From: Psychrobacter urativorans
GTDB taxonomy: Bacteria > Pseudomonadota > Gammaproteobacteria > Pseudomonadales > Moraxellaceae
Assembly (NCBI RefSeq): GCF_001298525.1
Contig: NZ_CP012711.1
Coordinates: forward strand, 1-49,020
Direction of reading: 5' to 3'
DNA length: 49,020 nucleotides
In this document: one piece after another, positions 17,322-25,763 of the stretch
Position numbering within the stretch: the first letter of the stretch is position 1
Layout of the letters: each line of letters opens with the position of its first letter
The notes under the pieces: model-generated
What the model was told of the DNA's origin: nothing
What the model saw: only the letters and a program-made list of their open reading frames with translations
The model's database searches: none
Program-made: the position numbers and the translations under genes

Positions 17322-18229
17322 GTACTACCGATTGCCCCATCAACTTATTATCGCGCTAAAGACTTAAGCGACAACCCACACAAGCGCTCACTGCGCAGAC
17401 AGCATGACGATTATTACATCAGCGAGATCAAATATATTTGGCAGGATAGCAAATGCCGTTACGGCGCTCGTAAGGTTTGGCAGCAGATGAAAGCGGATGG
17501 CACTCGTGTAGCACGCTGTACGGTAGAACGTTTAATGAAGCAACATGAGCTGCAGGGCGTCTGGCGTGGCAAAGGCAAAATTACCACCAACATCCGTGAC
17601 GACCAAAAACGCGCTGATGACTTTGTCAATCGTAACTTTAATGCTCATCGCTCTAACCAGTTGTGGGTTGCGGATTTTACCTATATCAAGACATTGAGCG
17701 GCTGGGTGTATACCGCTTTTATTATTAATGTGTTTGCACGCGCTATTGTCGGCTGGAAAGTATCTAATCGTATGAACACGGATATGGTGATAGCAGCGTT
17801 AAATCAAGCGATAGTAGATAGGAACAATCCTAAGAATTTGATTCATCATAGCGATAGGGGCATTCAGTACTTATCCATTCGCTACACTTCTAGGATGACT
17901 GACTCTGGCGTGATTGCCTCTGTGGGTACGACTGGTGATTCGTACGACAATGCACTGGCTGAAACGGTCAACGGGCTTTATAAGTCTGAGGTGATTCATT
18001 ATTTAAAGCAGAACTGGAACGGTGTAAATGATGTTGAATTAGCCACGCTTGAATGGGTGGCACTGCGAGCACAGCTCTTGTCTTGCTAAGCTAAATCGAT
18101 AATTAATCGATTTTTAACGCTTCTCAGGTTTAATACAACCCATTTGTATAGCACGATTGGTTATGTGTTACCTTTTGAGTTTGAAAGACGGTATTATGAT
18201 AATTTAACCCTATCAGGCATCGCTGCCTG
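17265..18229 (+). pseudogene. IS3 OrfB transposase, copy 1
   Basis: The frame starts at ATG 17265 (MIQFIDDHKGHYGVALIC) and meets TGA at 17319-17321 where copy 2 has Arg. It then runs open from about 17322 with the DDE motifs: WVADFTYIKT, HHSDRGIQYLS and DNALAETVNGLYKSE. A 67-bp insertion at 18061 truncates the C-terminus (EWVALRAQLLSC-stop); beyond it the original end (TIGYVLPFEFERRYYDN) can still be read. Nonsense plus insertion make it inactive. Confidence 0.85.
18061..18127 (+). repeat. Small inserted element (site A) inside IS3 orfB
   Basis: Copy 2 of the IS reads GGGTGGACTGGTTTAATAAA at this place; copy 1 instead carries 67 extra bases starting CACTGCGAGCACAGCTCTTG and ending TTCTCAG. 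The start matches the reverse complement of an insertion in the IS630 transposase at 43372-43433 (CACTCGAGCACAGCTCTCGT), and the ends agree too (CTCAGG). The centre contains the palindrome AATCGATAATTAATCGATT. Confidence 0.7.
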
Positions 18230-18371
18230 ACTCAAGTAAATCAGCAGCCGATATAGTCGGGGCGGTTCAGAACGCAAAAACCGTAGTATATAACAAGTAC
18301 CTTTACTTAAAAGGCATCATTAAAATTTCGCGTCCCGCACTACCAATAAATTAGAGTTGTATCAGTCATTG

Positions 18372-19115
18372 TTAACGCATAAATAAGCCACCATTCATAT
18401 CCCACGTCGCCCCCGTCACTCCAAACGCATCGCGTTGCAGTAACTGAGCGACAATATTTCCAATAAAACTGGGGCTACCCAAGGCTTTTACAGGGATAAC
18501 ATTTTCTAATAAATGTTGCAGTTTTTCAGGCGGAACCAGCTCATATACAATTGGTAAATCTATAGGACCAGGGGCAACTGCATTCACGGTAACGCCATTT
18601 GCTGCTAAATTGCTCGCAAACACCTTAGTCATGGTCAGAATGCCTCCTTTGCTCGAAGCATAATGGACGCTGGCGGCTGCACCGCCATTTTGACCTGCTA
18701 ATGACGCCATATTAACAATACGTCCGTAACCTTTTTCTGCTAAATAAGCACCAAATACTTGGCAACCAAATAACGTACCGCGCAGATTAACGTTGATAAC
18801 CTTATCGAACTCCTCAGCAGTCACCTCCATTACAGGCGTCATTAAAGTAAGCGCTGCGTTGTTAACAAGACCATTCACTTGTCCAAAATGCGCTTCAACA
18901 TTCGCTAATACTTGCTCAAAATCCTGTTTTTTGGTCACATCTAACTTAAACCCAACCGCAGTGTCGGCATCAGAATCAAGTTTCTTGGCTGTCTCGACTA
19001 CCTTTTGCTCATTAACATCCGTTATTGCTACGCGAAAACCGTTGCTGATAAGCGCTTTGGCGATATATTCACCTAAGCCTTGTGCAGCACCAGTGATTAC
19101 AATGACATCTTTCAT
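18372..19115 (-). CDS. Short-chain dehydrogenase/reductase (IacE/FabG-like)
   Basis: A 247-aa classical SDR. It has the cofactor motif TGAAQGLG (residues 8-15), NNAA (about 87-90), the catalytic Ser in NMASLAGQNG, and Y-x-x-x-K in HYASSKGG. Asp36 after the second strand (AITDVNE) favours NAD(H) over NADP(H). It is 52 bp downstream of a small IacB-like gene on the same strand; in indole-3-acetate (iac) catabolic clusters an SDR and IacB occur together, so an aromatic side-chain oxidation role is possible. No oxygenase of such a pathway is in the window, so the pair is isolated or serves another pathway. Confidence 0.85.
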   Translation of the reverse strand: MKDVIVITGAAQGLGEYIAKALISNGFRVAITDVNEQKVVETAKKLDSDADTAVGFKLDVTKKQDFEQVLANVEAHFGQVNGLVNNAALTLMTPVMEVTAEEFDKVINVNLRGTLFGCQVFGAYLAEKGYGRIVNMASLAGQNGGAAASVHYASSKGGILTMTKVFASNLAANGVTVNAVAPGPIDLPIVYELVPPEKLQHLLENVIPVKALGSPSFIGNIVAQLLQRDAFGVTGATWDMNGGLFMR

Positions 19116-19167
19116 TATGGCTCTCTTTTAATAACTATCTTTGGATAGTTCGCTCTTAATAAATGTC

Positions 19168-19527
19168 TTATTCAGGAACAACCAATTCTCTACCGATACG
19201 GGCTTCAATCTTACAATATTTCCATAATTTATAAGTACCGTCACCAACAGGAACTGTTCTAAAGAAATTACAAGCGGCAATGATCGTTTCGATATCTGGT
19301 ACGTCAGCCATGATATAAGCCATCCAAGGTGCCGTTGAGGCGGCGCCTACTTGTAGACGGTCGTCATCCATAATACCTAGAATGTTTAACCCCGGTAATT
19401 CGTCAATATTTTGTATCATTTGGCTAAATGCCTGCCAAACTTGCTTCATCTCTTCTATCGGAGCATCCATAAAGTTTTGGTTAATACCTATACAAAATAA
19501 TACGCGGTGTGACTCTAGCTTTTCCAT
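19168..19527 (-). CDS. IacB-like small protein
   Basis: A 119-aa cytoplasmic protein: LFCIGINQNFMDAPIEEMKQ, MDDDRLQVG, WMAYIMADVPD, and CNFFRTVPVGDGTYKLWKYC near the C-terminus with KIEARIGREL. This pattern resembles IacB of indole-3-acetate degradation clusters, whose biochemical role is unsettled; the fold is likely dimeric alpha/beta-barrel type. It is the first gene of a two-gene unit with the SDR at 18372. Identification comes from memory of family sequence and is moderately sure. Confidence 0.6.
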   Translation of the reverse strand: MEKLESHRVLFCIGINQNFMDAPIEEMKQVWQAFSQMIQNIDELPGLNILGIMDDDRLQVGAASTAPWMAYIMADVPDIETIIAACNFFRTVPVGDGTYKLWKYCKIEARIGRELVVPE

Positions 19528-20085
19528 TGAGATACCTTCTTAAATTGGTTTTAGACTGAAATAAAAAGTAAATGGCTGATGATGCTAACGACGGTTACGA
19601 TAGCGCTGAACGATTATTTTAAACACTTTATCAGAACCATTTTTTACTTAATTAGAATATAGAATCTGGCTAAATGCTGATTCACTTTTTTGTAATAGTC
19701 TAGTAATTTAAAGTCTCTCTACTTTTAAAAGGTGTGAATATTTGGTCATGTAGATGAGTTATATCTTGATAGCCACTACTTAATAACCACTAACTGTTAA
19801 GTAGTTAGCGTTTTTAGGTAATCAATCAGGATAGGTTGTTTGTCATAACTATTTGAAGGGTAATTAATCGAAGGGTAATTAGCTAGTCTCACTGAGATAT
19901 ACCCCTCTAAAACCTCCTGACAATCACGCTAATCTGCATTTTTAGCTTGATTAGTGCGTTATACAGGCTTCGAGACTTGCTATCTTAATAAAGATTTTTT
20001 CCAAAACTTTTTATGACTTTATCGGTCAGAGGATGACAAGTTTGAAAATGAATAGCCTATATAACAAATCACTCTCTTATAACGT
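19528..20085. other. Spacer between the SDR/IacB pair and the Rrf2 gene
   Basis: About 560 AT-rich bases without a supported gene. The reverse-strand promoter of the IacB-like gene must lie in its left part. A short local repeat, TCGAAGGGTAATTA overlapping TTTGAAGGGTAATTA (about 19850-19881), is present. I see no convincing terminator or operator. Confidence 0.35.
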
Positions 20086-20514
20086 CTATTGTTGATTACG
20101 GATTTGCTCAATCACATCCGCAAGACTCGATTTTTCTAGTTCTTCTTTTAAAACCTCTTCTACCCGATGCAAGATAGGGTTAATTGCTGATTGAATATGC
20201 ATCCCTACCAAACAACGCTCACTGGTATCTTGATGGACATCAAACAATTCTTGTGATTTATTATCTGCATATACCGCTTCATACACCGCTAATAATGGAA
20301 TCTGCTCTGGTGGCTTCGTTAAGCGCGCACCGGCAACCCCAGCGCGCACATGAATCAGACCAGCCGCTTTTAACAGACTCATGATCTTACGAATCACCGC
20401 TGGATTGGTATTAACGCTAGAGGCGATAAAACTTGATGAGGTTACCTCATCTTGGTAAATGTCCAATACCGCTAAAATGTGAATACCGACCGAAAAACGT
20501 GTCGTGATAGACAT
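20086..20514 (-). CDS. Rrf2-family transcription regulator (YwnA-like)
   Basis: A 142-aa winged-helix regulator: RFSVGIHILAVLDIY at the N-terminus, the recognition helix region SVNTNPAVIRKIMSLLKAAG and wing VRAGVAGARLTKPPEQIPLL are typical Rrf2. It has a single Cys (SERCLVGMH), so it lacks the three-Cys Fe-S cluster of IscR/NsrR types and belongs to the cluster-less group that senses redox or electrophiles. It is divergently placed to an NAD(P)-binding oxidoreductase gene, the same arrangement as in YwnA/YwnB-type pairs, and probably represses that gene and itself through the palindrome at 20674-20698. Confidence 0.85.
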   Translation of the reverse strand: MSITTRFSVGIHILAVLDIYQDEVTSSSFIASSVNTNPAVIRKIMSLLKAAGLIHVRAGVAGARLTKPPEQIPLLAVYEAVYADNKSQELFDVHQDTSERCLVGMHIQSAINPILHRVEEVLKEELEKSSLADVIEQIRNQQ

Positions 20515-20673
20515 ACCGCCTCTCTCTCTTATTTATTAATTTAATAACCTACAGAATAACATTTTTATGACACTCACTACTTTTGACAGTTTACGGTTCA
20601 AACACGCTTATTAAAAGCTGGTTTTTTTTAATAATTATTCATAGTTGACTTCAATAAGTATTCATTTTATCAT

Positions 20674-20698
20674 ACCTGTAACTTAAATAGTTACAGGT
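20674..20698. promoter_or_regulatory. Candidate operator of the Rrf2-type regulator
   Basis: A perfect inverted repeat ACCTGTAAC-TTAAATA-GTTACAGGT lies in the divergent intergenic region, 64 bp before the oxidoreductase start. Size and symmetry suit a dimeric Rrf2 regulator. GTAAC/GTTAC cores flanking an A/T centre occur in operators of cluster-less Rrf2 proteins. Confidence 0.6.
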
Positions 20699-20761
20699 TG
20701 GTATTATATTAATGACCACCTTGCTGTTTCAATATTAATTAACAATAAACAGGAATACATT

Positions 20762-21403
20762 ATGAAAATTGCCATTATCGGTGCTACTGGTCAGTCTGGA
20801 CGTTTGATTATGCAAGAAGCTTTGGACCGAGGTCACAAGGTGACGGCTATTGTTCGTAGCCCAGAAAAATTACCACAAGACAGTGCGATTGATGTGGTCG
20901 CAAAAGATATTTTTGAGTTGACGGCTGCAGACTTGACGCCATACGATGTGGTAATTAATGCGTTTAATGCAACTTTTGGTACGGAAGAGCAGCATGCAAC
21001 GGCAGGTCATGTGTTGATTGATGCGCTAAAAGGGCATACCAATACTCGTCTCGCTGTTGTCGGTAGCGGTGGTAGCTTATTCACGGATGAGAGTCACAGT
21101 GAGCGGATTCATGAATCAGTAGGTTTCCCTGCTCAGTTCTTAGATACGGCATTACAGATGCGTAAAAACTTGGAAGAGCTGCAAAGTACGTCAGATTTGA
21201 ATTGGGTCTATCTAAGCCCTTGTGGTCTATTCGATGCGCAAGGCAAACGTACAGGCCGTTATGCTACGGGCAGCGATGTGGCCTTAGTGAATAGCAAAGG
21301 TGAGGCGTATACCAGTTATGCTGATTTTGCCATCGCCATGCTTGATGAGATTGAGCAGCCTGAACATCGTAACGAGCGTTATGCTGTCGTCTCAGAATCT
21401 TAA
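20762..21403 (+). CDS. NAD(P)-binding Rossmann-fold oxidoreductase (YwnB/NmrA-like)
   Basis: A 213-aa atypical SDR: N-terminal IAIIGATGQSGRLIMQEALD with GxxGxxG at residues 7-12, then VTAIVRSPEKL typical of NADP-binding. The middle contains LAVVGSGGSLF and the C-terminal part SPCGLFDAQGKRTGRYATGS. The catalytic Tyr-x-x-x-Lys of classical SDRs is absent, as in NmrA-like and flavin-reductase-like relatives. The divergent neighbour is its probable Rrf2 repressor, so it is likely induced by reactive or electrophilic compounds. The substrate is unknown. RBS CAGGAA precedes ATG 20762. Confidence 0.82.
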   Translation: MKIAIIGATGQSGRLIMQEALDRGHKVTAIVRSPEKLPQDSAIDVVAKDIFELTAADLTPYDVVINAFNATFGTEEQHATAGHVLIDALKGHTNTRLAVVGSGGSLFTDESHSERIHESVGFPAQFLDTALQMRKNLEELQSTSDLNWVYLSPCGLFDAQGKRTGRYATGSDVALVNSKGEAYTSYADFAIAMLDEIEQPEHRNERYAVVSES

Positions 21404-21569
21404 GAAACATTAGATATTATTGGTCGTTATTAATGCTCAATAGTCGCTTGTTGATGTTGCTGTGGCAATGATTTCAGCAAGTGACCACATTATTTGGGGT
21501 AACACTATTTAAGTGTGAATCAATTTATATTGATAAGCCATTAAGTATACCAATACAATCAGCAGTTCT

Positions 21570-21595
21570 AAGTCACCGTATCGGTGACTTTTTTA
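21570..21595 (+). terminator. Rho-independent terminator
   Basis: AAGTCACCG (21570-21578) pairs with CGGTGACTT (21582-21590), loop TAT, followed by six T. It lies 167 bp past the oxidoreductase stop, inside a 430-bp stretch (21404-21835) that otherwise holds only the promoter region for the export operon. Confidence 0.85.
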
Positions 21596-21835
21596 TGCCT
21601 AAAGTTATTTACCATCATGTCTCTTATAGGAGCAGTTGCCATTTTTGAGTGGTTTACACGTGCATCAACTACTTATATTCTTGAGGTAATCTAGGAAGCT
21701 GCAGCCCAATCCTATCTATTGCTAAAATATCGGCTATTATTACTTTAGTAAAATCTTTCAGGTAAACTTCCATAATGACTAAATGTAGCAAAGGCTATGC
21801 TTAGATAGCTCTCTACTCTGAACGGGAGAAACTCA

Positions 21836-23077
21836 TTGCGCGCTATTCCTTATAAATCTATCGTTAGCGCACTATTGCTCATATGTATTGCTGCTTTTTT
21901 AGCTTTTCGCTGGTGGCAAGGACCATTATTACCAAGCTATAGCATATCCTCTATGCCTTTAGTGCAGACGGTAGTAGCGACTGGACGTGTTGTTGCCGTA
22001 TCGCGTACTGAAATTGGTAGTGAAGTCGCTGGGGTGGTACTAGAGCGGCTGGTACAAGAAGGCGAGCAAGTAGCAGCAGGGGATTTATTGCTAGTACTCA
22101 GTTCAGATGAAGTTACCGCTCAAGTGCGTCAAGCAGAGGCAGCGTTGGCAGAGCTTATAAGTAGTAACCGTCCACAGGCAGCAGTGGATTTGGTCAATGC
22201 TGAAGTAGCGTTGGCACAAGCCACCCGTAATGTCGAGCGTAGACGTGAGTTGGTAGCCATATCGGCCATCTCTGATGAGGAGATGGAGCAGGCAATCCAA
22301 GCACAAGCACAAGCCCGTAATAACCTTGAAAACGCCCGCCTGAAAGCAAAGGCATTATCCTCTGGTGGTGTGGAGGAGGACTTATTACGTGCCCGTATCG
22401 CAGCATTGCAGGCTCAGCTCAACAAAACGCAAGTACGTAGCAAAGTATCAGGCACTATCCTGACCCGTAATGTGGAGATAGGCGATTTAGTACAGCCGGG
22501 TCAGAGCCTGTTCACTATCGCCCTTGATGGTAATACTGAAATACGCGTACCGCTTGATGAGCGTAATTTATCCCGACTGGCTGTGCAGCAACAAGCTATT
22601 GCAATTTCTGATGCTTATCCTGATAAGCCATTCCCCGTGCGTATTAGCTTTATTGCGCCAACCATAGATCCACAGCGTGGTACGGTAGAAGTGAGATTGG
22701 CAGTCGATCCTGTACCTGATTTCTTGCGTCAAGATATGACGGTATCGGTGAATATCGAAACGGATCGACGGGCAAAGGCATTAGTGATTCCCAATGATGC
22801 GCTAGCCAATGTTAAAGAAAGTAATGCTGAAGTTCTGCTATTGCGTAATGGTCAAGTACAACGCCAACAAGTGAGATTAGGATTACGAGGGTTGTCAGCA
22901 TCAGAGGTGCTCTCAGGTTTAAGCGCAGGCGATGAGATTTTGGTTGATGCCACTGCCTCACTAGCTGATGGCGCACGAGTTAGAACCAAGCTACAAGCAG
23001 CACCTTTTGCTAATACTGATGCTGATAAGATTATGAGGGCAAATAATAAGAGCCAATCAGCGGAGACAGTCAATTGA
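21836..23077 (+). CDS. Periplasmic adaptor (HlyD/MacA-type) of ABC export operon 1
   Basis: A 413-aa membrane-fusion protein. It has an N-terminal membrane anchor (about residues 8-27, IVSALLLICIAAFLAFRWW) and a split lipoyl/barrel domain (VVAVSRTEIGSEVAGVVLER, then QEGEQVAAGDLLLVL). A helical hairpin about 100-200 is rich in Ala/Gln/Glu, followed by the second lipoyl half (VSGTILTRNVEIGDLVQPGQ). The frame starts with TTG at 21836 after GGGAG; no better ATG exists. The stop overlaps the permease start (TTGA). It would link the inner-membrane MacB-like transporter to an outer-membrane channel not encoded here. Cargo is unknown. Confidence 0.85.
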   Translation: MRAIPYKSIVSALLLICIAAFLAFRWWQGPLLPSYSISSMPLVQTVVATGRVVAVSRTEIGSEVAGVVLERLVQEGEQVAAGDLLLVLSSDEVTAQVRQAEAALAELISSNRPQAAVDLVNAEVALAQATRNVERRRELVAISAISDEEMEQAIQAQAQARNNLENARLKAKALSSGGVEEDLLRARIAALQAQLNKTQVRSKVSGTILTRNVEIGDLVQPGQSLFTIALDGNTEIRVPLDERNLSRLAVQQQAIAISDAYPDKPFPVRISFIAPTIDPQRGTVEVRLAVDPVPDFLRQDMTVSVNIETDRRAKALVIPNDALANVKESNAEVLLLRNGQVQRQQVRLGLRGLSASEVLSGLSAGDEILVDATASLADGARVRTKLQAAPFANTDADKIMRANNKSQSAETVN

Positions 23078-24345
23078 CGGCTTTTTTCGGTAGACTTTGG
23101 ATTGAAGCCACCATTGCCATCAGTTTTTTGCGCGAGGGACGAATACAGTCGCTCATGATTACTCTGGGAGTGGCGATAGGTGTTGCGGTTATTATATTTA
23201 TTACCGCATTGATTCAAGGATTACAGACCAACCTTATTGACAGTACCCTCGGTAGTCAGGCACATATTCGCTTAGTATCGCCAGATGAAGTCAACCTAAT
23301 AGCGCCGCCTGCTGATGATACGCTACAACTGATACAAGAAGACAAACGTCCGCAGCGTCTGCGTTCAATCAATAATTGGCAGCAAATCACAGATACTTTA
23401 GATCAACAACCGCTCTTAAAAGCAGTATCACCAAACGTATCTGGGCCTGGTTTCGTACGGCGTGGTGAGGCACTAGAATCAGTAATTTTAGTAGGTACTG
23501 ATTTGGAGCGCTATCAACAGATCATACCACTCAATGAGTATTTAATCAGTGGCGAGCTCCGAGTGGGCGCAGATAATGTATTGATTGGCAGTGAGTTGGC
23601 TAAAAGTTTGGGTGTAGAAGTCGGTAGCAAACTGCGTTTAGATACTGGTCAAGACGATGGTGATAGTAGTCCCAGTAATAACCTTAGTAATAAACTCAGT
23701 AGCAACAGCGCTGTAGTCAATATCGCTGGTATATTCGAGCTCGGCGTACGAGAGCTAGATGCGCGCTACGTTTATCTAGACCTAAAACAAGCGCAGTCCT
23801 TACTTGGCTTGCCGGGTGGTATCACAGTCATTGATTTGACGGTTGAAGACATCTTTGAGGCGGAGAAAATCGCTGCACAAGTCGGGCGCTTGACCTCGCT
23901 GCAAGCAGAAAGCTGGATAAAAACCAATGCCCAATTGCTGAATGGTCTCACCGCTCAAAGCCTGTCCAGCAATATGATTGTAGGTTTTGTAGCAATCTCG
24001 GTGGCTTTTGGCATTGCCAGTGTGTTGTCGGTCAGTGTAGTTCAGCGTACGCGAGAGATTGGTATCCTACGAGCAATGGGCGCAACCCGTCAGCAAATCT
24101 TGCGAATATTCTTATTTCAAGGGGCTGTATTTGGCTTGCTAGGCTCTATTGTCGGTAGTGGCGTCAGCTATGTATTGGTATGGTCTTTTAATACCTTTGG
24201 ACCCAATATATTTACGATTCCAATATCGATAAACTTAATTTTAGTGACTATGTCGTTAGCAACGCTAACCGGTGTTATAGCAGCCGCTATCCCAGCGCGG
24301 CGAGCAGCGGCACTTGATCCCGTGGTGGCTATTCGCTATGTCTAA
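23074..24345 (+). CDS. ABC transporter permease, MacB/FtsX type, export operon 1
   Basis: A 423-aa inner-membrane protein. Helix 1 (about 25-48: SLMITLGVAIGVAVIIFITA) is followed by a large periplasmic domain (50-300) and three C-terminal helices. The FtsX signature is SVVQRTREIGILRAMGATRQ and the following QILRIFLFQGAVFGLLGS. Such permeases do not channel substrate through the membrane but couple ATP hydrolysis to periplasmic movements (mechanotransmission). The TTG start at 23074 overlaps the adaptor stop by four bases; the 3' end overlaps the ATPase start. It is a single-domain permease with a separate ATPase, as in DevBCA-type systems rather than fused MacB. Confidence 0.87.
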   Translation: MTAFFGRLWIEATIAISFLREGRIQSLMITLGVAIGVAVIIFITALIQGLQTNLIDSTLGSQAHIRLVSPDEVNLIAPPADDTLQLIQEDKRPQRLRSINNWQQITDTLDQQPLLKAVSPNVSGPGFVRRGEALESVILVGTDLERYQQIIPLNEYLISGELRVGADNVLIGSELAKSLGVEVGSKLRLDTGQDDGDSSPSNNLSNKLSSNSAVVNIAGIFELGVRELDARYVYLDLKQAQSLLGLPGGITVIDLTVEDIFEAEKIAAQVGRLTSLQAESWIKTNAQLLNGLTAQSLSSNMIVGFVAISVAFGIASVLSVSVVQRTREIGILRAMGATRQQILRIFLFQGAVFGLLGSIVGSGVSYVLVWSFNTFGPNIFTIPISINLILVTMSLATLTGVIAAAIPARRAAALDPVVAIRYV

Positions 24346-25117
24346 TAATGATTCCAACGACACTTTTAACAATCGTTCTGCTAATCTTTTTAATAAGACG
24401 TCAACCCTTATGTCCAGTCAATATCACGAAGTTTTGCGTCTAGAGGCACTAAAAAAATCTTATAACATCGGTCAGCCTAATGAGATTGAAGTGCTGCATG
24501 GTATTGACTTAACGATTAATAATAATGACTTTGCAGCACTGATTGGTCCTTCAGGTTCGGGTAAAAGTACCTTATTAAATGTACTCGGTTTACTTGATCA
24601 GCCAACCAGCGGTGAGCTATATCTGTTGGGTCAAGCAACCAGCGCCATGAATGATGCCGGTCGCACCGCTTTACGTGGTAGTAGTATTGGCTTTGTTTTT
24701 CAGTTCCATCATCTGATTCAAGCCTTTAGCGCCTTAGATAATATCTTGATGCCGCTAACGTTGACACAGGGTCGTCCAGATAAGTTCGCTATTCAAAAAG
24801 CGCATGAACTACTGGCAGCTGTTGGGCTAGAGCGCTTCGCTGACAGTAAACCTAACGAGCTCTCAGGTGGTCAGCAACAACGTGTGGCCATTGCACGAGC
24901 ATTGATAACTCAGCCTGCATTGTTATTGGCTGATGAACCTACGGGTAATCTGGATACGGTTACGGCTGGCGAAGTATTTGAGCTGTTTCGCAAAGTCAAT
25001 CAGGAACGTGATTGCGCAGTATTGCTGGTCACTCATGATCCGCGCTTGTCAGCATCTTGTGATCGCACGATTAATTTGGTTGATGGTCGGATTGAGAGTG
25101 ATACGTTGAATAATTGA
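24338..25117 (+). CDS. ABC transporter ATP-binding protein, LolD/MacB-type, export operon 1
   Basis: About 260 aa. It has Walker A GPSGSGKSTLLN, Q-loop GFVFQFHHLIQAFSALDNI, signature LSGGQQQRVAIARAL, Walker B LLLADEPTGNLD and switch His in VTHDP: all complete. The frame is open from TTG 24314, but ATG 24338 (MSNNDSNDTF), overlapping the permease stop, is the natural start. The first ~35 residues are a polar, poorly ordered extension before the nucleotide-binding domain (VLRLEALKKSYNIG). It energises the permease encoded just upstream; the three genes form one tightly coupled operon. Confidence 0.88.
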   Translation: MSNNDSNDTFNNRSANLFNKTSTLMSSQYHEVLRLEALKKSYNIGQPNEIEVLHGIDLTINNNDFAALIGPSGSGKSTLLNVLGLLDQPTSGELYLLGQATSAMNDAGRTALRGSSIGFVFQFHHLIQAFSALDNILMPLTLTQGRPDKFAIQKAHELLAAVGLERFADSKPNELSGGQQQRVAIARALITQPALLLADEPTGNLDTVTAGEVFELFRKVNQERDCAVLLVTHDPRLSASCDRTINLVDGRIESDTLNN

Positions 25118-25763
25118 AAAATATAGTATTGATAATAAAAGCCATTTTGGTGGTGCACTTATCAACAATATTAGAGACTTATTTAAGCATTCGTTTTTTA
25201 ACGATTTACCTCACTCTATAATTACCTAACCATAAATTTCCAGTTCAAACATCATGAGTATAAGTTTTTTTAGTATAAGTCTATTTGTTTTACACAAAAA
25301 ATCGTCTCTACTTTTGATGTCTATTGAAAGACTTTTATGCCATAGGCTATGAGAGAAAGCTCTTAAATATAGCAGCATTTTCTCTACCTATCCAAATCAT
25401 CCGCCTTATCCTTAAAGGTTTCCACAACGACAGCAAAAATGTCATCCCAATCCGCATCATTTGCCAAAAAAGGATAATCCTTAGGAAGCTTATTACTCTC
25501 AACACCTTTATTTTGTGGCAAATTGCGAATAATCCTATTTTGTTAAAAGCAGTATTAGATCAATGGCTGCGCATTATGAAAGAGTTTCCTAAAAAACTCA
25601 GTTTAAGCTAAAACTATTTTAAACTCAGAATACATTCAACCAAAAAGCTCTAACCGATACTTGAGCACCGCTTAGAGCTATTATTAAGTAAGATTACGAT
25701 GGAGCATTAAAGATTAGTAAGCAGCATTCTTAATCGTCATTGTAAGAGCGATCTAGTCGCCTA
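25118..25763. other. Spacer with a probable coding remnant
   Basis: No intact gene is supported. On the reverse strand the frame 25384-25542 reads NRIIRNLPQNKGVESNKLPK and then DYPFLANDADWDDIFAVVVE followed by TFKDKADDLDR-stop. It has no ATG, only a TTG with AGGA upstream. Its acidic, protein-like composition suggests the C-terminus of a lost gene, though I cannot name it. The 95-codon forward frame over the same DNA looks like its shadow. Confidence 0.35.

Larger units (their letters stand above)
16897..18269 (+). mobile_element. IS3-family insertion sequence, copy 1 (decayed)
   Basis: Bounded by inverted repeats: left TGAACCGCCCCGGTATTGTC at 16897, right ending CGGGGCGGTTCA at 18269. It is 1373 bp including a ~67-bp foreign insertion. 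The same element occurs as copy 2 at 47675-49005 in the same orientation. No matching target duplication is visible at its flanks (CAC on the left, GAA on the right). Both transposase frames are broken in this copy. Confidence 0.9.

Noticed and set aside
25324..25611. 95-codon forward protein
   Set aside because: Composition is unlike the neighbours, and the opposite strand of the same DNA reads as a better protein fragment.
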